From: DASYXZ01 sp035946625
GTDB lineage: Bacteria > Acidobacteriota > Terriglobia > UBA7540
DNA: 64,000 bases
Assembly (NCBI GenBank): GCA_035946625.1
Contig: DASYZE010000003.1
Coordinates: forward strand, 26,928 to 90,927
Direction: 5' to 3'
Part shown: in pieces, positions 36,282-44,925 of the stretch
Numbering within the stretch: the stretch's first letter is position 1
Layout: the number at the start of each line of letters is the position of its first letter
Program-made: the position numbers and the translations under genes
Notes under the pieces: model-generated
Databases searched by the model: none
The model's input: only the letters and a program-made list of their open reading frames with translations
Told to the model about the DNA's origin: nothing

Positions 36282-36671
36282 TTACGTTCTCCATTTCCGG
36301 TCTTCCTCAAGACTTTCGCGGACGCGGAAGGCGGTGATCTTGCGGAGCAGAGGAAGAGGCAGCGGCTGGTCCAGCGGAAATTGGATGGAGGCATCAGCGG
36401 TGGCAAATTTCGAAAGCTTTTTCGCAAAGGCTTTCACCGCGGAAGGCGTGGGGTAAAAGCCGATGTGATTTTTGAAGGCGGCGAAGGTGACCAAAATCCT
36501 TCCCTGGGAGAAAGCGGGCATCCCCCACTTCAGGCCCTCCTTGGCCCCGGGTGCGGCTTGGCGAATGCAGGCCAGCATTTCGCGCAGTTTCTTCCGAGCG
36601 TCTTTGGGGGCGGCATTAATGTATTCGGAAATGCTTTCAGGCCGGGCCTTTTTTGCCGTCATCGTCCCCAT
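36282..36671 (-). CDS. DUF1801 (YdhG/CyaY-like fold) protein
   Basis: The protein has 129 residues of the YdhG type: SISEYINAAPKDARKKLREM, AAPGAKEGLKWGMPAFSQG and HIGFYPTPSAVKAFAKKL are standard family blocks. Some members were described as iron chaperones or toxin-like, but function is not settled. It is a single small cytosolic protein, 66 bp upstream of and on the same strand as the histidine kinase gene, without obvious functional linkage. Confidence 0.88.
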   Translation of the reverse strand: MGTMTAKKARPESISEYINAAPKDARKKLREMLACIRQAAPGAKEGLKWGMPAFSQGRILVTFAAFKNHIGFYPTPSAVKAFAKKLSKFATADASIQFPLDQPLPLPLLRKITAFRVRESLEEDRKWRT

Positions 36672-36823
36672 TCATCACGCTCCTATCGGTATATATTAGA
36701 CCCAAAGAATATCGGGGAAACATGAAAAACATTGCCGCCCCCGTTGCCGGCGTCTGGCGTTGGGTCGAGCCCGGTTTGAGAAAGGGCGAACTGGAGGTGC
36801 CGACTTGAAAGTCGGCGCTGCGC

Positions 36824-37153
36824 TCACCGGCGGGCGGGATTGAGTTGCGACAGCATGTTGCGGACGTCGATCAAGTGGTTGTTGAAAATTTTCCGCGCCA
36901 CATCGAGCAGGCGGAAAATTTCGGGGTCGCGCACGGAGTAGAAGGCGTTGTTGCCATCCTTGCGTCCCACCACCAGGTTCCGGCTGCGGAGCACGGCCAG
37001 TTGCTGTGAAAGGTTGCTCTGCTCCACGTTCAGTTGGGACATTAACTCATTCACGCCCGCCTCACCGGCGCGCAACGCGTCCAGGATGCGAATGCGAAGC
37101 GGGTGCGCCAACGCTTTGAAGAATTCAGCCTTGAATTGACTTAGTTCGGGCAC
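36824..37153 (-). CDS. ArsR-family transcriptional regulator
   Basis: The protein has 109 residues from a GTG at 37153 preceded by AAGGAGG five bases upstream. The winged helix reads FFKALAHPLRIRILDALRAG, then VNELMSQLNVEQSNLSQQLA and VGRKDGNNAFYSVRDPEI. No metal-binding CxC motif is present, so it is probably a redox- or other-ligand member. It lies on the same strand 168 bp after the last gene of the Ehr-like operon, so it might regulate it; this is positional inference only. Confidence 0.9.
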   Translation of the reverse strand: MPELSQFKAEFFKALAHPLRIRILDALRAGEAGVNELMSQLNVEQSNLSQQLAVLRSRNLVVGRKDGNNAFYSVRDPEIFRLLDVARKIFNNHLIDVRNMLSQLNPARR

Positions 37154-37254
37154 ACATGCCTCCTTAAGCAACGATCAGGGACGGTTGTTCGACCTCATTC
37201 CATTTCCAGATGCGAAAGGCGAATTGTGAAAATGGTGACTGCGTTGTGTAAGCA

Positions 37255-37311
37255 CCCCCTCACCCGTTTCGCTGCTGCGAGCCACCCACTCCCCCAAGGG
37301 GGCAAGGGCTA
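37255..37311. repeat. CCCTCACCC-type element, copy B
   Basis: CCCCCTCACCCG at the left, then a TCGC/GCGA hairpin, CACCC, a CCCCC-AA-GGGGG hairpin and CAAGGGCTA. The order of parts matches copy A at 19265-19323. It sits just downstream of the Ehr-like operon. Confidence 0.6.
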
Positions 37312-37321
37312 TCAGCCGGAT

Positions 37322-38113
37322 CTATTTATGTCGCTCCAAAACCTGAAGGATGCCAGCCACCAGCATGGCGGGCGTAGGCGGGCAACCGGGAATATAGCCA
37401 TCCACCGGAATCACGGCGTCCACCGGGCCCACCACGGCGTGGCTGGCGGCAAAGAGGCCGCCACTCACGCCACACGCTCCGACGGCCACCACAAATTTGG
37501 GCGCGGGCACGGCCGCGAAGGTATTTCGCACCGCTTCCAGCATATTTCGCGTAATGGGGCCGGTGACCAGCAACATGTCGGCGTGCTTGGGGGAAGGCAC
37601 AAAATGTATTCCAAAGCGCTCGAGATCGTAAAAAGGATTAGTCAGTGCGGTGATTTCCGCTTCACAGCCATTGCAGGAGCCGGGATCGAGTTGGCGGATG
37701 TTGAGCGCCTTGCCCATCAGCGTGTGAATCCGGGCGCGCACGGTTTCGGGAATCGACGCGCGGGGGATTTCCGCGCTGGATCCCACGTTCCAACTTTGAA
37801 TCAGGGCCTCACGGGAAACTCCCACGCGGGTAAAACGGTCGGCTACGCCGAAGGCCTGCGGGGCGGCCTGAACGCACCGGCCGCATCCAATGCACTTGCC
37901 ATAATCGAGTTGGAGGCGTAGTTTTTCTCCGTCCTGCTCGATCGCCAGCGCCGCGGTGGGGCAGACCTCGGCGGCCAACTGCGCCGCCGCGGGCGTCAAG
38001 CCGGCGGGCTTGACTTCAGGCATGCGGCTGCCCTGCACATCACCGAACAGCGCCTCTACGGGAATCAACCGCCGGGGCGCGGTCAGGCTACTTTTCAGGA
38101 CGTCGACGATCAT
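37322..38113 (-). CDS. Complex I/hydrogenase-4 small subunit (HyfI/NuoB-like) with N-terminal ferredoxin half
   Basis: The protein has 263 residues; ATG 38113 overlaps the upstream stop as ATGA. The NuoB-like part (about 140-263) keeps all four cluster ligands: Cys147 and Cys150 (GSCNGCE), Cys214 (VGACG) and Cys244 (PGCPP), so the proximal [4Fe-4S] cluster should form. The N-terminal part has Cys51 (EVCPTAAL) and Cys74, 77 and 80 (CIGCGRC). The usual fourth cysteine of that motif is Ala84, leaving exactly four ligands for one [4Fe-4S] cluster. It would replace a separate HyfA/HyfH-type ferredoxin subunit, which the operon lacks. Confidence 0.9.
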   Translation of the reverse strand: MIVDVLKSSLTAPRRLIPVEALFGDVQGSRMPEVKPAGLTPAAAQLAAEVCPTAALAIEQDGEKLRLQLDYGKCIGCGRCVQAAPQAFGVADRFTRVGVSREALIQSWNVGSSAEIPRASIPETVRARIHTLMGKALNIRQLDPGSCNGCEAEITALTNPFYDLERFGIHFVPSPKHADMLLVTGPITRNMLEAVRNTFAAVPAPKFVVAVGACGVSGGLFAASHAVVGPVDAVIPVDGYIPGCPPTPAMLVAGILQVLERHK

Positions 38114-39582
38114 CGGTCGGCCCCCGAGTAGGAAAGATTGAAACTCTTGTTGATGAGCGGAAAGTCCGCGATCATGTTGCCCACTACGGCGAAAGGAAGG
38201 GCGGGCCAATTGTGAAACGATGGAGACTTGATATGGCAGCGCGTGATCAGGCCATCCTGTGATTCCACCCAGTAGAAAAGCTCGCCGCGGGGGGACTCGA
38301 CCGCAGAATGCCCTTGCGCGCGGGGAGCGGCGTCAAACGGGGTGAGGGTGTCGCCTTCGGGCAAGGACTCGGCGGCCTGCCCGATCAGCCGGACAGATTC
38401 CGCCGCTTCTTCCACGCGAATTCGGGCGCGCGCCATCACGTCTCCGTAATGAATGAAGGGAACATTCGTCTCACACTGGGCATACCATCCGTAGGGGTGA
38501 TCGCGGCGCACATCGAGATCAACCCCGCTGGCGCGCGCCACCGGGCCTACCACGCCAAGGTCGCGGGCAACTTTCAGCTTCAGAATTCCGGCGGAGTCGA
38601 AACGGTTCTGGAGGGATGGAGTTTCCATAATGTATCGCGCCAATTCCGCAAACTCGCGTGAATTTTTGTTGATGGCGCGCAAAAAGTCGCTGGGGGAAGA
38701 CGCGCCGGCGCCGGCACGCACACCGCCGGGGATGGAGATTCCGCGCCAATAGCGGGTGCCCATCCAGCGCGCCGAGGCTTGCAGTAAGTCTTCTTTGAGG
38801 GCGGCTGCGCGCGCCGCCGGGGCGGCAAAGCCCACGTCATTGCAGAGCGCGCCTACATCGCCCACGTGCGCGATCAAACGCTCGAATTCAAGCCCAATCA
38901 AGCGCAAGATTTCGGCCCGCGTGGGGATGGTTACATTGAAGGCAGTCTCCACCGCCTGGCAGTAGGCCACGGCGTGGGAGAAACAATTGTCGCCCGAAAC
39001 CGATTCAGCCAGCATCGAACCGGCATCGACGGCACGCCCCTGGAAGAGTTTTTCCGTGCCCTTGTGGGTGTAGAAATGGCGCAACTCCAAATGGAGCACG
39101 CTGTCGCCCATCACGCTGAAGCGAAAGTGGCCGGGTTCGATGATGCCGGCGTGGACAGGGCCCACCGGAACTTCAATGACACCGACGCCTTCCACTTTTA
39201 GAAAACGATATTCGCCGGGCGGCGGGGAGGCGCTCGCCGAAAGCTGGGGCGCATCCTGAATGCCGCGGGGGAGCATGGGGTGATATCCAGCGGGCCAGTT
39301 ATGGTGGGAAAGCAAGGGACGGGAGTCGGGGCTGCCGGTGAATTCGATTCCAAACTGGTCGCGGATTTCGCGTTCGTACCAGCAGGCGGATGGGTTGCTG
39401 GGAGCGATGGAGGGAACGGGTTGCTCGCCGTCGATATCGGTTTCGAGGTAATCGGGTCTACCCGAGTCATAGACGTAATGGACGCGCTTTTTGCCCTCAT
39501 CGTTCACGCGGCCAAAGAGGGTCACCAGGCGATCCCGCTCGGCCTGCTTACTCTCCTGAATTTGTGTTCGCTCGGTGGACAT
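38110..39582 (-). CDS. Hydrogenase-4 large-subunit-like protein (NuoCD type) without nickel ligands
   Basis: The protein has 490 residues: a NuoC-like 30-kDa domain (about 15-110, with YEREIRDQFGIEFTGSPDSR) fused to a NuoD/HycE-like domain (about 125-490). In [NiFe] hydrogenases the metal site is bound by RxCGxC and DPCxxC. Here the first reads SVSGDN (Ser196, Asn199) and the second NLSYSG (Ser484, Gly487), and the protein stops four residues after the latter. No Ni-Fe centre can form, so it is not a hydrogenase. This pattern defines energy-converting hydrogenase-related (Ehr) complexes, whose electron acceptor is unknown. It is the fifth gene of the operon. Confidence 0.9.
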   Translation of the reverse strand: MSTERTQIQESKQAERDRLVTLFGRVNDEGKKRVHYVYDSGRPDYLETDIDGEQPVPSIAPSNPSACWYEREIRDQFGIEFTGSPDSRPLLSHHNWPAGYHPMLPRGIQDAPQLSASASPPPGEYRFLKVEGVGVIEVPVGPVHAGIIEPGHFRFSVMGDSVLHLELRHFYTHKGTEKLFQGRAVDAGSMLAESVSGDNCFSHAVAYCQAVETAFNVTIPTRAEILRLIGLEFERLIAHVGDVGALCNDVGFAAPAARAAALKEDLLQASARWMGTRYWRGISIPGGVRAGAGASSPSDFLRAINKNSREFAELARYIMETPSLQNRFDSAGILKLKVARDLGVVGPVARASGVDLDVRRDHPYGWYAQCETNVPFIHYGDVMARARIRVEEAAESVRLIGQAAESLPEGDTLTPFDAAPRAQGHSAVESPRGELFYWVESQDGLITRCHIKSPSFHNWPALPFAVVGNMIADFPLINKSFNLSYSGADR

Positions 39583-39655
39583 ATGTTTTATAGAAACCTA
39601 CGAAAAGTCAAAGATGGCGGCCGGAAACTGCCTCTACGTGTTTTTCATCACCCAG

Positions 39656-41107
39656 CTACAGGACCTCGATGGCGCGGTGAATCATCTCCGTGAATCCCGC
39701 CGGGATGTGCAGGCCGAACCAGAGCAGCCCCACGGCCGCCAGGGCGATGGGGACGGCCTCGGACCACGCCATTGGGGCGGCGGGGGAATCCATATTCGTT
39801 TCGCGGAAAAACATATCGAACAAATGATGAAGCATTCCGCCAAAAACCACGGAAAGCGTGAACAGAAACAGCGCGGCCACCCACAGGCGCGATTGCGCGA
39901 ACGCTTCGCTTAAAATTGCGAACTCGCTGACGAAGAGGGCAAAGGGAGGAAGGCCGACAATGGCCAGGCTTCCGATGCCCAGCGCCCAGGCGGTGCCGGG
40001 AAATTGGCGCGCCATCCCGCCGATGCGGTCCATTTTCAAAGTTCCGAAATTTTCGCGGACGTTACCCGCGGTAAAGAAGAGCATGCTCTTGCCGAGCGAA
40101 TGGCTGAAGGTGTGGAGCAAGGCCCCATAGAGGCCGAGCGGGCCGCCCAGGCCCACGCCGATAGCCACGATCCCCATGTGCTCGATGCTGCTGTAGGCGA
40201 GCAGCCGCTTCAGATCTTTTTGCACCACCATCAGCAGGCCGGCCACGACCAGCGAGAGAACGCCAAAAACCAACAACAACGAGTGGCAGAAATTGGATCC
40301 CGAGGCGCGGGAAATGACGGCGTCATAGCGCAGCAGGGTGTACATGGCGCAGTTCAAAAGCACGGCCGAGAGCAGAGCGCTGATCGGTGAAGGGGCTTCG
40401 GCGTGCGCGTCGGGGAGCCAACTATGCATGGGCACCAGGCCCACTTTGGTGCCGTAGCCCACCACCACGAAGACGAAGGCCAGACGCAAGAGCCGGACGT
40501 CGCCTCCCAGGCGCGGAACAGCCGCCATCAGCGCCGGCCAATCCAGGGCACTTTGGGGGGAAAGTCCGCTCTTAATGGCGGCCAGATACAACACGATGGT
40601 GCCAAACAACGCAAACGCGATCCCCACCGTGCACACGATCAGGTATTTCCAGCCCGCCTCCACGGCGCCTTTAGTGTTATAGAACCCCACCAAAGAAGCG
40701 GACGCCAGGGTGGTGGCTTCCATCATGATCCAGAGCAGGCCAAGATTGGCCGAGAGGCACACTCCGACGATGGTGAACACGAAGAAAAGCAGCAGGGCGT
40801 GAAACCAGCGGGCGGAGGAGAAGCGTTCTTCGGCCACATTTCGGAGGTAGTCGAGCGAGTAAACCAGGGTCAGCCCGAAAATCAGGGCCACGTTGAGCAG
40901 GAAGAAAGCACTCAACCCGTCTGCGCGAAGGTAACGGCCGAACTGGACTGGACCCGAGAAATACACCTCAAACACGACGCGCAGAAGGGAGAGAATTTCC
41001 GCCGCGCCGACCGCCAGTGCGAGCAACCTGGCCCGTCCGTTGGTCCCAAACGCCAGCAAGATTGCCGCGCCGGCAATCGGGATCAAGAGTGGGAGTAGCA
41101 AGAGCAT
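39656..41107 (-). CDS. HyfF/NuoN-like proton-pumping membrane subunit
   Basis: The protein has 483 residues with about 14 membrane segments and the antiporter-like core of complex I (Proton_antipo_M). It includes GYGTKVGLVPMHSWLPDAHA with the conserved lysine, and LLAYSSIEHMGIVAIGVGLG. It is predicted to move protons or sodium ions. It is the fourth gene of the operon; 4 bp separate it from the upstream HyfE-like gene and 73 bp from the next gene. Confidence 0.92.
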   Translation of the reverse strand: MLLLLPLLIPIAGAAILLAFGTNGRARLLALAVGAAEILSLLRVVFEVYFSGPVQFGRYLRADGLSAFFLLNVALIFGLTLVYSLDYLRNVAEERFSSARWFHALLLFFVFTIVGVCLSANLGLLWIMMEATTLASASLVGFYNTKGAVEAGWKYLIVCTVGIAFALFGTIVLYLAAIKSGLSPQSALDWPALMAAVPRLGGDVRLLRLAFVFVVVGYGTKVGLVPMHSWLPDAHAEAPSPISALLSAVLLNCAMYTLLRYDAVISRASGSNFCHSLLLVFGVLSLVVAGLLMVVQKDLKRLLAYSSIEHMGIVAIGVGLGGPLGLYGALLHTFSHSLGKSMLFFTAGNVRENFGTLKMDRIGGMARQFPGTAWALGIGSLAIVGLPPFALFVSEFAILSEAFAQSRLWVAALFLFTLSVVFGGMLHHLFDMFFRETNMDSPAAPMAWSEAVPIALAAVGLLWFGLHIPAGFTEMIHRAIEVL

Positions 41108-41111
41108 CGGA

Positions 41112-41780
41112 TTATCCTCGCAACCGCCGAAGCCGGGTCACATCCAGATGCTCAAAGGTGTCGCGAATGCGGAAGGCAAAAACGCCCATAATCAAGATGC
41201 CCATCAGAAGGTCAAAAAAGACGCCAATCTCTATCACCAGGGGCATTCCAAAAGTGGTGGTGAGGGCGGCGAGAAAAATTCCGTTTTCCAAAACGAGCAG
41301 CCCCACAATCTGCATCAGCGCGGTTCTGTGGCTCACCATCAGAAAAGCTCCGGTAAGGATCAAGGCCACGGCGGCCGCGAGCGTATCTTCCGGAATGCGG
41401 GAGGCGCGCGCGTAGGGCTGAACTGCGAGGTAGGAAAGAAAGATCATAAGGGCGGCCACAAACACCGCCGCCCCGCTGCCAATGGCGGGCTTAATACCGC
41501 GCGACGCCTTCAGGCGCTTCACCAGCCAAAGGAGCGCGGAGGGAATAGTGACTACTTTTAGGGTGAACACGAGCGCCGCCACCACCCAGGCCTCAGTCGA
41601 CGCCTCGGTGTAGGCAGTGGCCATCACTTGGGCGGTGATAATGGCCGACTGCAAGGCGAAAAGAACGATGCTGGTGGATACCCGGCGGCTGGCCGCCAGC
41701 AGCAGCACGGTAAGGAAAAGGAACACCGCGGAAGAGCTGAGCGTCTTGCCCACGGCGAGATGAACGAGATTCAAGTGCAT
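41112..41780 (-). CDS. HyfE/NuoK-like membrane subunit
   Basis: The protein has 222 residues from ATG 41780, which overlaps the upstream stop as TAATG. The longer frame upstream is only a shadow of the HyfC-like gene. About seven hydrophobic segments are visible, the second half (LILTGAFLMVSHRTALMQIV, LLVLENGIFLAAL) being NuoK-like with a buried glutamate in the VLENG motif. It forms part of the ion-translocating arm. Confidence 0.88.
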   Translation of the reverse strand: MHLNLVHLAVGKTLSSSAVFLFLTVLLLAASRRVSTSIVLFALQSAIITAQVMATAYTEASTEAWVVAALVFTLKVVTIPSALLWLVKRLKASRGIKPAIGSGAAVFVAALMIFLSYLAVQPYARASRIPEDTLAAAVALILTGAFLMVSHRTALMQIVGLLVLENGIFLAALTTTFGMPLVIEIGVFFDLLMGILIMGVFAFRIRDTFEHLDVTRLRRLRG

Positions 41781-42721
41781 TATCGTTCCCCAAACAAGGT
41801 GAATACGACCGCCAGAAATCCGGTGGCGGAGGCGATTCCGAGGAAGTCGGGCACGGCGTACGTGCGCAGTTTGGCGATGCTGCTTTCGAAAAGCGCCAGC
41901 ACCAGTCCCAACATCACAATCTTGCCGAGAAAAGCCGCCGCACTGAGGGCGATGGCCTGCAGCGTGGGGCCGTCCGCCATGCCCCAGGGAAAAAACAGGG
42001 CGATCAGCAGCGACATCATCAGGCTGAGTTTTACCGCGCCCGCCCATTCCAGAAACGCGAGGCTGGGGCCAGAGTGCTCCAGCACCATCGCCTCATGAAT
42101 CATGGTCAATTCCAGGTGGGTGGTGGGATTATCCACGGGAATGCGCCCCGTTTCCGCGATGGCCACCATGGCCAGGGTGGAAAAAGCGAGAAGGTGGACG
42201 GCGGAAACGTCAAAGAAATTCTGGCCCAAAGTCCAGCCGGTAATTACCGAAATCTGGGATGACCGCGCCAGGATGGCAACCGAGGTCAAGCCGAGCAGGA
42301 ACGGCCCTTCCGCCAGCGCGGACACCATTGCCTCGCGGCTGCCGCCCATCCCCCCAAACGCCCCGCCCCCGTCCATGGCGCCCAGAACCAGGGCGAATCG
42401 CGCCAGGGCCAGCAGGGCGACCAGCAACACAAAATCACCGGGGGCGCCCAGCAATGCGGCGGGGTGAAAAACGGGAATCAAAAGTGTGGCGGTGGCGGTG
42501 GCGCAAAAAACAATCCGTGGCGCGGCGAGAAAAATTCCGGAGGCCAGGGGCGGGACGAGATCTTCCTTGCGGAATAATTTGGCGAGGTCAGCGTAAGGCC
42601 TCCAAACGGCCGCCCCCTGGCGGCGTTGGATGCGTGCCTTTATTTTGCTCACCCAGCCGCGCAGGAGGGGTGCTCCGAGAACGATCAACAGCGCCTGCAA
42701 CGCATGAATCAGTATGGTCAT
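41780..42721 (-). CDS. HyfC/NuoH-like membrane subunit
   Basis: The protein has 313 residues and about eight membrane segments. NuoH-type features include KARIQRRQGAAVWRPYADLA in the first loop, FALVLGAMDGGGAFGGMGGS and ETGRIPVDNPTTHLELTMIH with its acidic residues. This subunit joins the membrane arm to the peripheral arm. Its ATG overlaps the HyfB-like stop as ATGA. Confidence 0.92.
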   Translation of the reverse strand: MTILIHALQALLIVLGAPLLRGWVSKIKARIQRRQGAAVWRPYADLAKLFRKEDLVPPLASGIFLAAPRIVFCATATATLLIPVFHPAALLGAPGDFVLLVALLALARFALVLGAMDGGGAFGGMGGSREAMVSALAEGPFLLGLTSVAILARSSQISVITGWTLGQNFFDVSAVHLLAFSTLAMVAIAETGRIPVDNPTTHLELTMIHEAMVLEHSGPSLAFLEWAGAVKLSLMMSLLIALFFPWGMADGPTLQAIALSAAAFLGKIVMLGLVLALFESSIAKLRTYAVPDFLGIASATGFLAVVFTLFGER

Positions 42722-44709
42722 TTTCGCAGCCCCAGGAGAATCAATAATGTCACCAGGGTCAGGAAAATATAGAGCAAGTAGACCTGGATATTGCCGGTTT
42801 GGAAGCGGCGCAATTGATTGGCCAGCGCCACCACGGCGTTGGTCACCGGACGGTAGAGATACCGCTCATAGGAGGTGGTGCGCACGGAGCGGTAGGAAAT
42901 CGCGGTGGGAAAATAGGAGTGGTCGGAGGGAAGAACGGACAAATCGCGGTCAGGTTTATAGACTGCGGCGAACACGCTGCGAATGGGTTTGGAGAAAGCA
43001 GTGGCGGTGTACTGCATCCGTGGGCTGAGGCCGGGCAGACCACATGCCCACGGGGCGGTCACGCGGCGGCGACCGCGGATCAGCATGGTGATTAATGCGA
43101 GGGCGAGCATGGCGACCGCCGCCGGAGCGAGAAGTCGCTGCAAACCGGTGAATTCGGCGGGCAGCGTGGCAGTGGGGATCAGAGTTTGAGCGAGAGCGAT
43201 CAAGGGTTCCAGCACGAGCCGGGGATAGATGCCAAGCGCGATGCAGGCCATGGCGAGAAGACTCATTCCGGCCAACATGCCCTGGGGCGCTTCATGCGCC
43301 GATTCCGCCGCGTCGGTGCGAGGACGGCCGAGGAAGGCGACCCCGAAGACATTCACAAAGCACGCCGCCGAAAGGCCTCCAACAAGAGCCAGCGTGCCCG
43401 CCATCAGCGGCAATACGATTCGAGCCGCGGGTACATGCAGCGTTGCCCCGGCCAGAAAACTTTGGAAAGTGAGAAGCTCACTTACAAATCCGTTGAAAAG
43501 GGGCAAACCCACAATTGAGACGCAGCCGATTAAGAATGCGATCCCGGTGTTGGGAAGGCGGTTCAGCAGGCCACCCAACTCATTGAGGTCGAGCGTGTGG
43601 GTGGCATCCGCGATGGACCCGGCGCCCAGGAACAAGAGGCTTTTGAAAAGGGCATGGTTCAAGGTGTGAAAGAGGGCGGCGACCAGGGCCAGCACGGCGT
43701 AAGCGGGGGATTGGTCAGCCAGAAATATCAGCGAGGCTCCCAGGCCCATGAAAATGATTCCGATATTTTCGATGCTGCTATAGGCCAGCAGCCGCTTGAG
43801 GTCATGCTCGCCGCTGGCGTAGAGAATCCCAAGTACGCCGGAAACTGCTCCCAGGGTCAATAACACGTACCCGCTCCAGGCCGGGCCGCCACCCAGGAAA
43901 TCGAAACTGAAGCGCACCAAGCCATAAATGGCGGTCTTGAGCATCAGGCCCGACATCAGCGCCGAAACAGGGGTGGGGGCGATCGGATGCGCCCGCGGCA
44001 GCCAAAGGTGGAGCGGAATAATTCCAGCCTTGGCACCGAAGCCCACCAAGGCAAGCAAAAAGATGGCCGCTCGTGCGCCGGGCGAGAGCAGAAACCCGGA
44101 GGCCCGCAGGCTGGAAAAGTAAAGGTCGTGTGAAACGGGCAGAAACATAAAGAAAGACGCGGCCACTGCGGCCGCCCCGGCGTGCATCATCACAAGATAG
44201 ATAAAAAGGTTGTGCAGCCTTTCCCTGGATGTGCCATCCACCAGAATCAGCGCCGCGGATAAAAGGGTCATTAACTCCCAGCCCATCAGGAAGCTGAAGG
44301 CCGAAGCGGCCGCCACCACCAGCACCATGGAAAAGATGAAGAGCGAACTGAGCGCCCAAATCCACTGAATCTTCACCGGGTCGTAGTGCCGGGGCAGGTA
44401 CGACCGGGAATACCAAATCACGGGCAGGGCCACCGCACAGATGAGGAGCAGAAAAAAGGCGGAAAGACGATCGATCTTGAGAGCAAACGCAAAGGGCGTG
44501 ACCTTGGAAAAATCAAATTGGGGCGGCGCAGCGCTTCCCAGCTGGGCTCCGGCCACGAAAACTCCCAGGAGGAGCCCGATCATGAGGATGAATGATGGCA
44601 GCCCCTGCCAACGCTTGGAGCGCCCCTCAAACCAGGCGGCGGGAACGGCCGCAAGGAATGAGGCGAGACTGGCCAGGAAGGAGAGTTGGATCAAGTTTGC
44701 CCCGAGCAC
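42718..44709 (-). CDS. HyfB/NuoL-like proton-pumping membrane subunit
   Basis: The protein has 663 residues with about 16 membrane segments. Antiporter-like motifs are clear: FGAKAGIIPLHLWLPRAHPI with the conserved lysine, and LLAYSSIENIGIIFMGLGAS. It is the first gene of the hyfBCEFGI-ordered operon, all joined by 4-bp or shorter overlaps or gaps except before hyfG. A candidate promoter lies 57 bp upstream. It is predicted to pump ions at the expense of electron transfer in the peripheral arm. Confidence 0.93.
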   Translation of the reverse strand: MLGANLIQLSFLASLASFLAAVPAAWFEGRSKRWQGLPSFILMIGLLLGVFVAGAQLGSAAPPQFDFSKVTPFAFALKIDRLSAFFLLLICAVALPVIWYSRSYLPRHYDPVKIQWIWALSSLFIFSMVLVVAAASAFSFLMGWELMTLLSAALILVDGTSRERLHNLFIYLVMMHAGAAAVAASFFMFLPVSHDLYFSSLRASGFLLSPGARAAIFLLALVGFGAKAGIIPLHLWLPRAHPIAPTPVSALMSGLMLKTAIYGLVRFSFDFLGGGPAWSGYVLLTLGAVSGVLGILYASGEHDLKRLLAYSSIENIGIIFMGLGASLIFLADQSPAYAVLALVAALFHTLNHALFKSLLFLGAGSIADATHTLDLNELGGLLNRLPNTGIAFLIGCVSIVGLPLFNGFVSELLTFQSFLAGATLHVPAARIVLPLMAGTLALVGGLSAACFVNVFGVAFLGRPRTDAAESAHEAPQGMLAGMSLLAMACIALGIYPRLVLEPLIALAQTLIPTATLPAEFTGLQRLLAPAAVAMLALALITMLIRGRRRVTAPWACGLPGLSPRMQYTATAFSKPIRSVFAAVYKPDRDLSVLPSDHSYFPTAISYRSVRTTSYERYLYRPVTNAVVALANQLRRFQTGNIQVYLLYIFLTLVTLLILLGLRK

Positions 44710-44765
44710 CTGAAAAATGAGCCGGAGGATGCCCAGTGGGCAGACTCGGGCCGACGGAATCAGAT

Positions 44766-44792
44766 ATTATAATATTTGAATGTTGTTGTCTA
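44766..44792 (-). promoter_or_regulatory. Candidate promoter of the Ehr-like operon
   Basis: On the minus strand a perfect TATAAT (44771-44766) lies 15 bp after TAGACA (44792-44787), in an AT-rich patch directly before the operon. The spacing is 2 bp short of ideal. Confidence 0.4.
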
Positions 44793-44807
44793 TGGTTCGA
44801 GCGAGTT

Positions 44808-44898
44808 GGTAGTGACGCATTTCGATGTAGCGCCGCCCTTCAGGGTGGCAGATGCCGGGCTAAAGCCCGGCTCTACAGATTCAATATGGGTCACTACC
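44808..44898. repeat. ~90-bp twin-hairpin element with terminal inverted repeats, copy B
   Basis: Ends are GGTAGTGAC (44808-44816) and GTCACTACC (44890-44898), a perfect 9-bp inverted repeat. The core runs GTAG (44827) to CTAC (44876) with hairpins GCCGCCCT/AGGGTGGC and GCCGGGCT-AA-AGCCCGGC. It nearly matches copy A at 19074-19161. Confidence 0.85.
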
Positions 44899-44925
44899 AG
44901 CGAGTTTCCCTGGCCTCGGTGATTC

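Noticed and set aside
38110..39582. Call of a functional [NiFe] hydrogenase large subunit
   Set aside because: All four nickel-ligand cysteines are replaced, although overall length and order fit HycE/HyfG.
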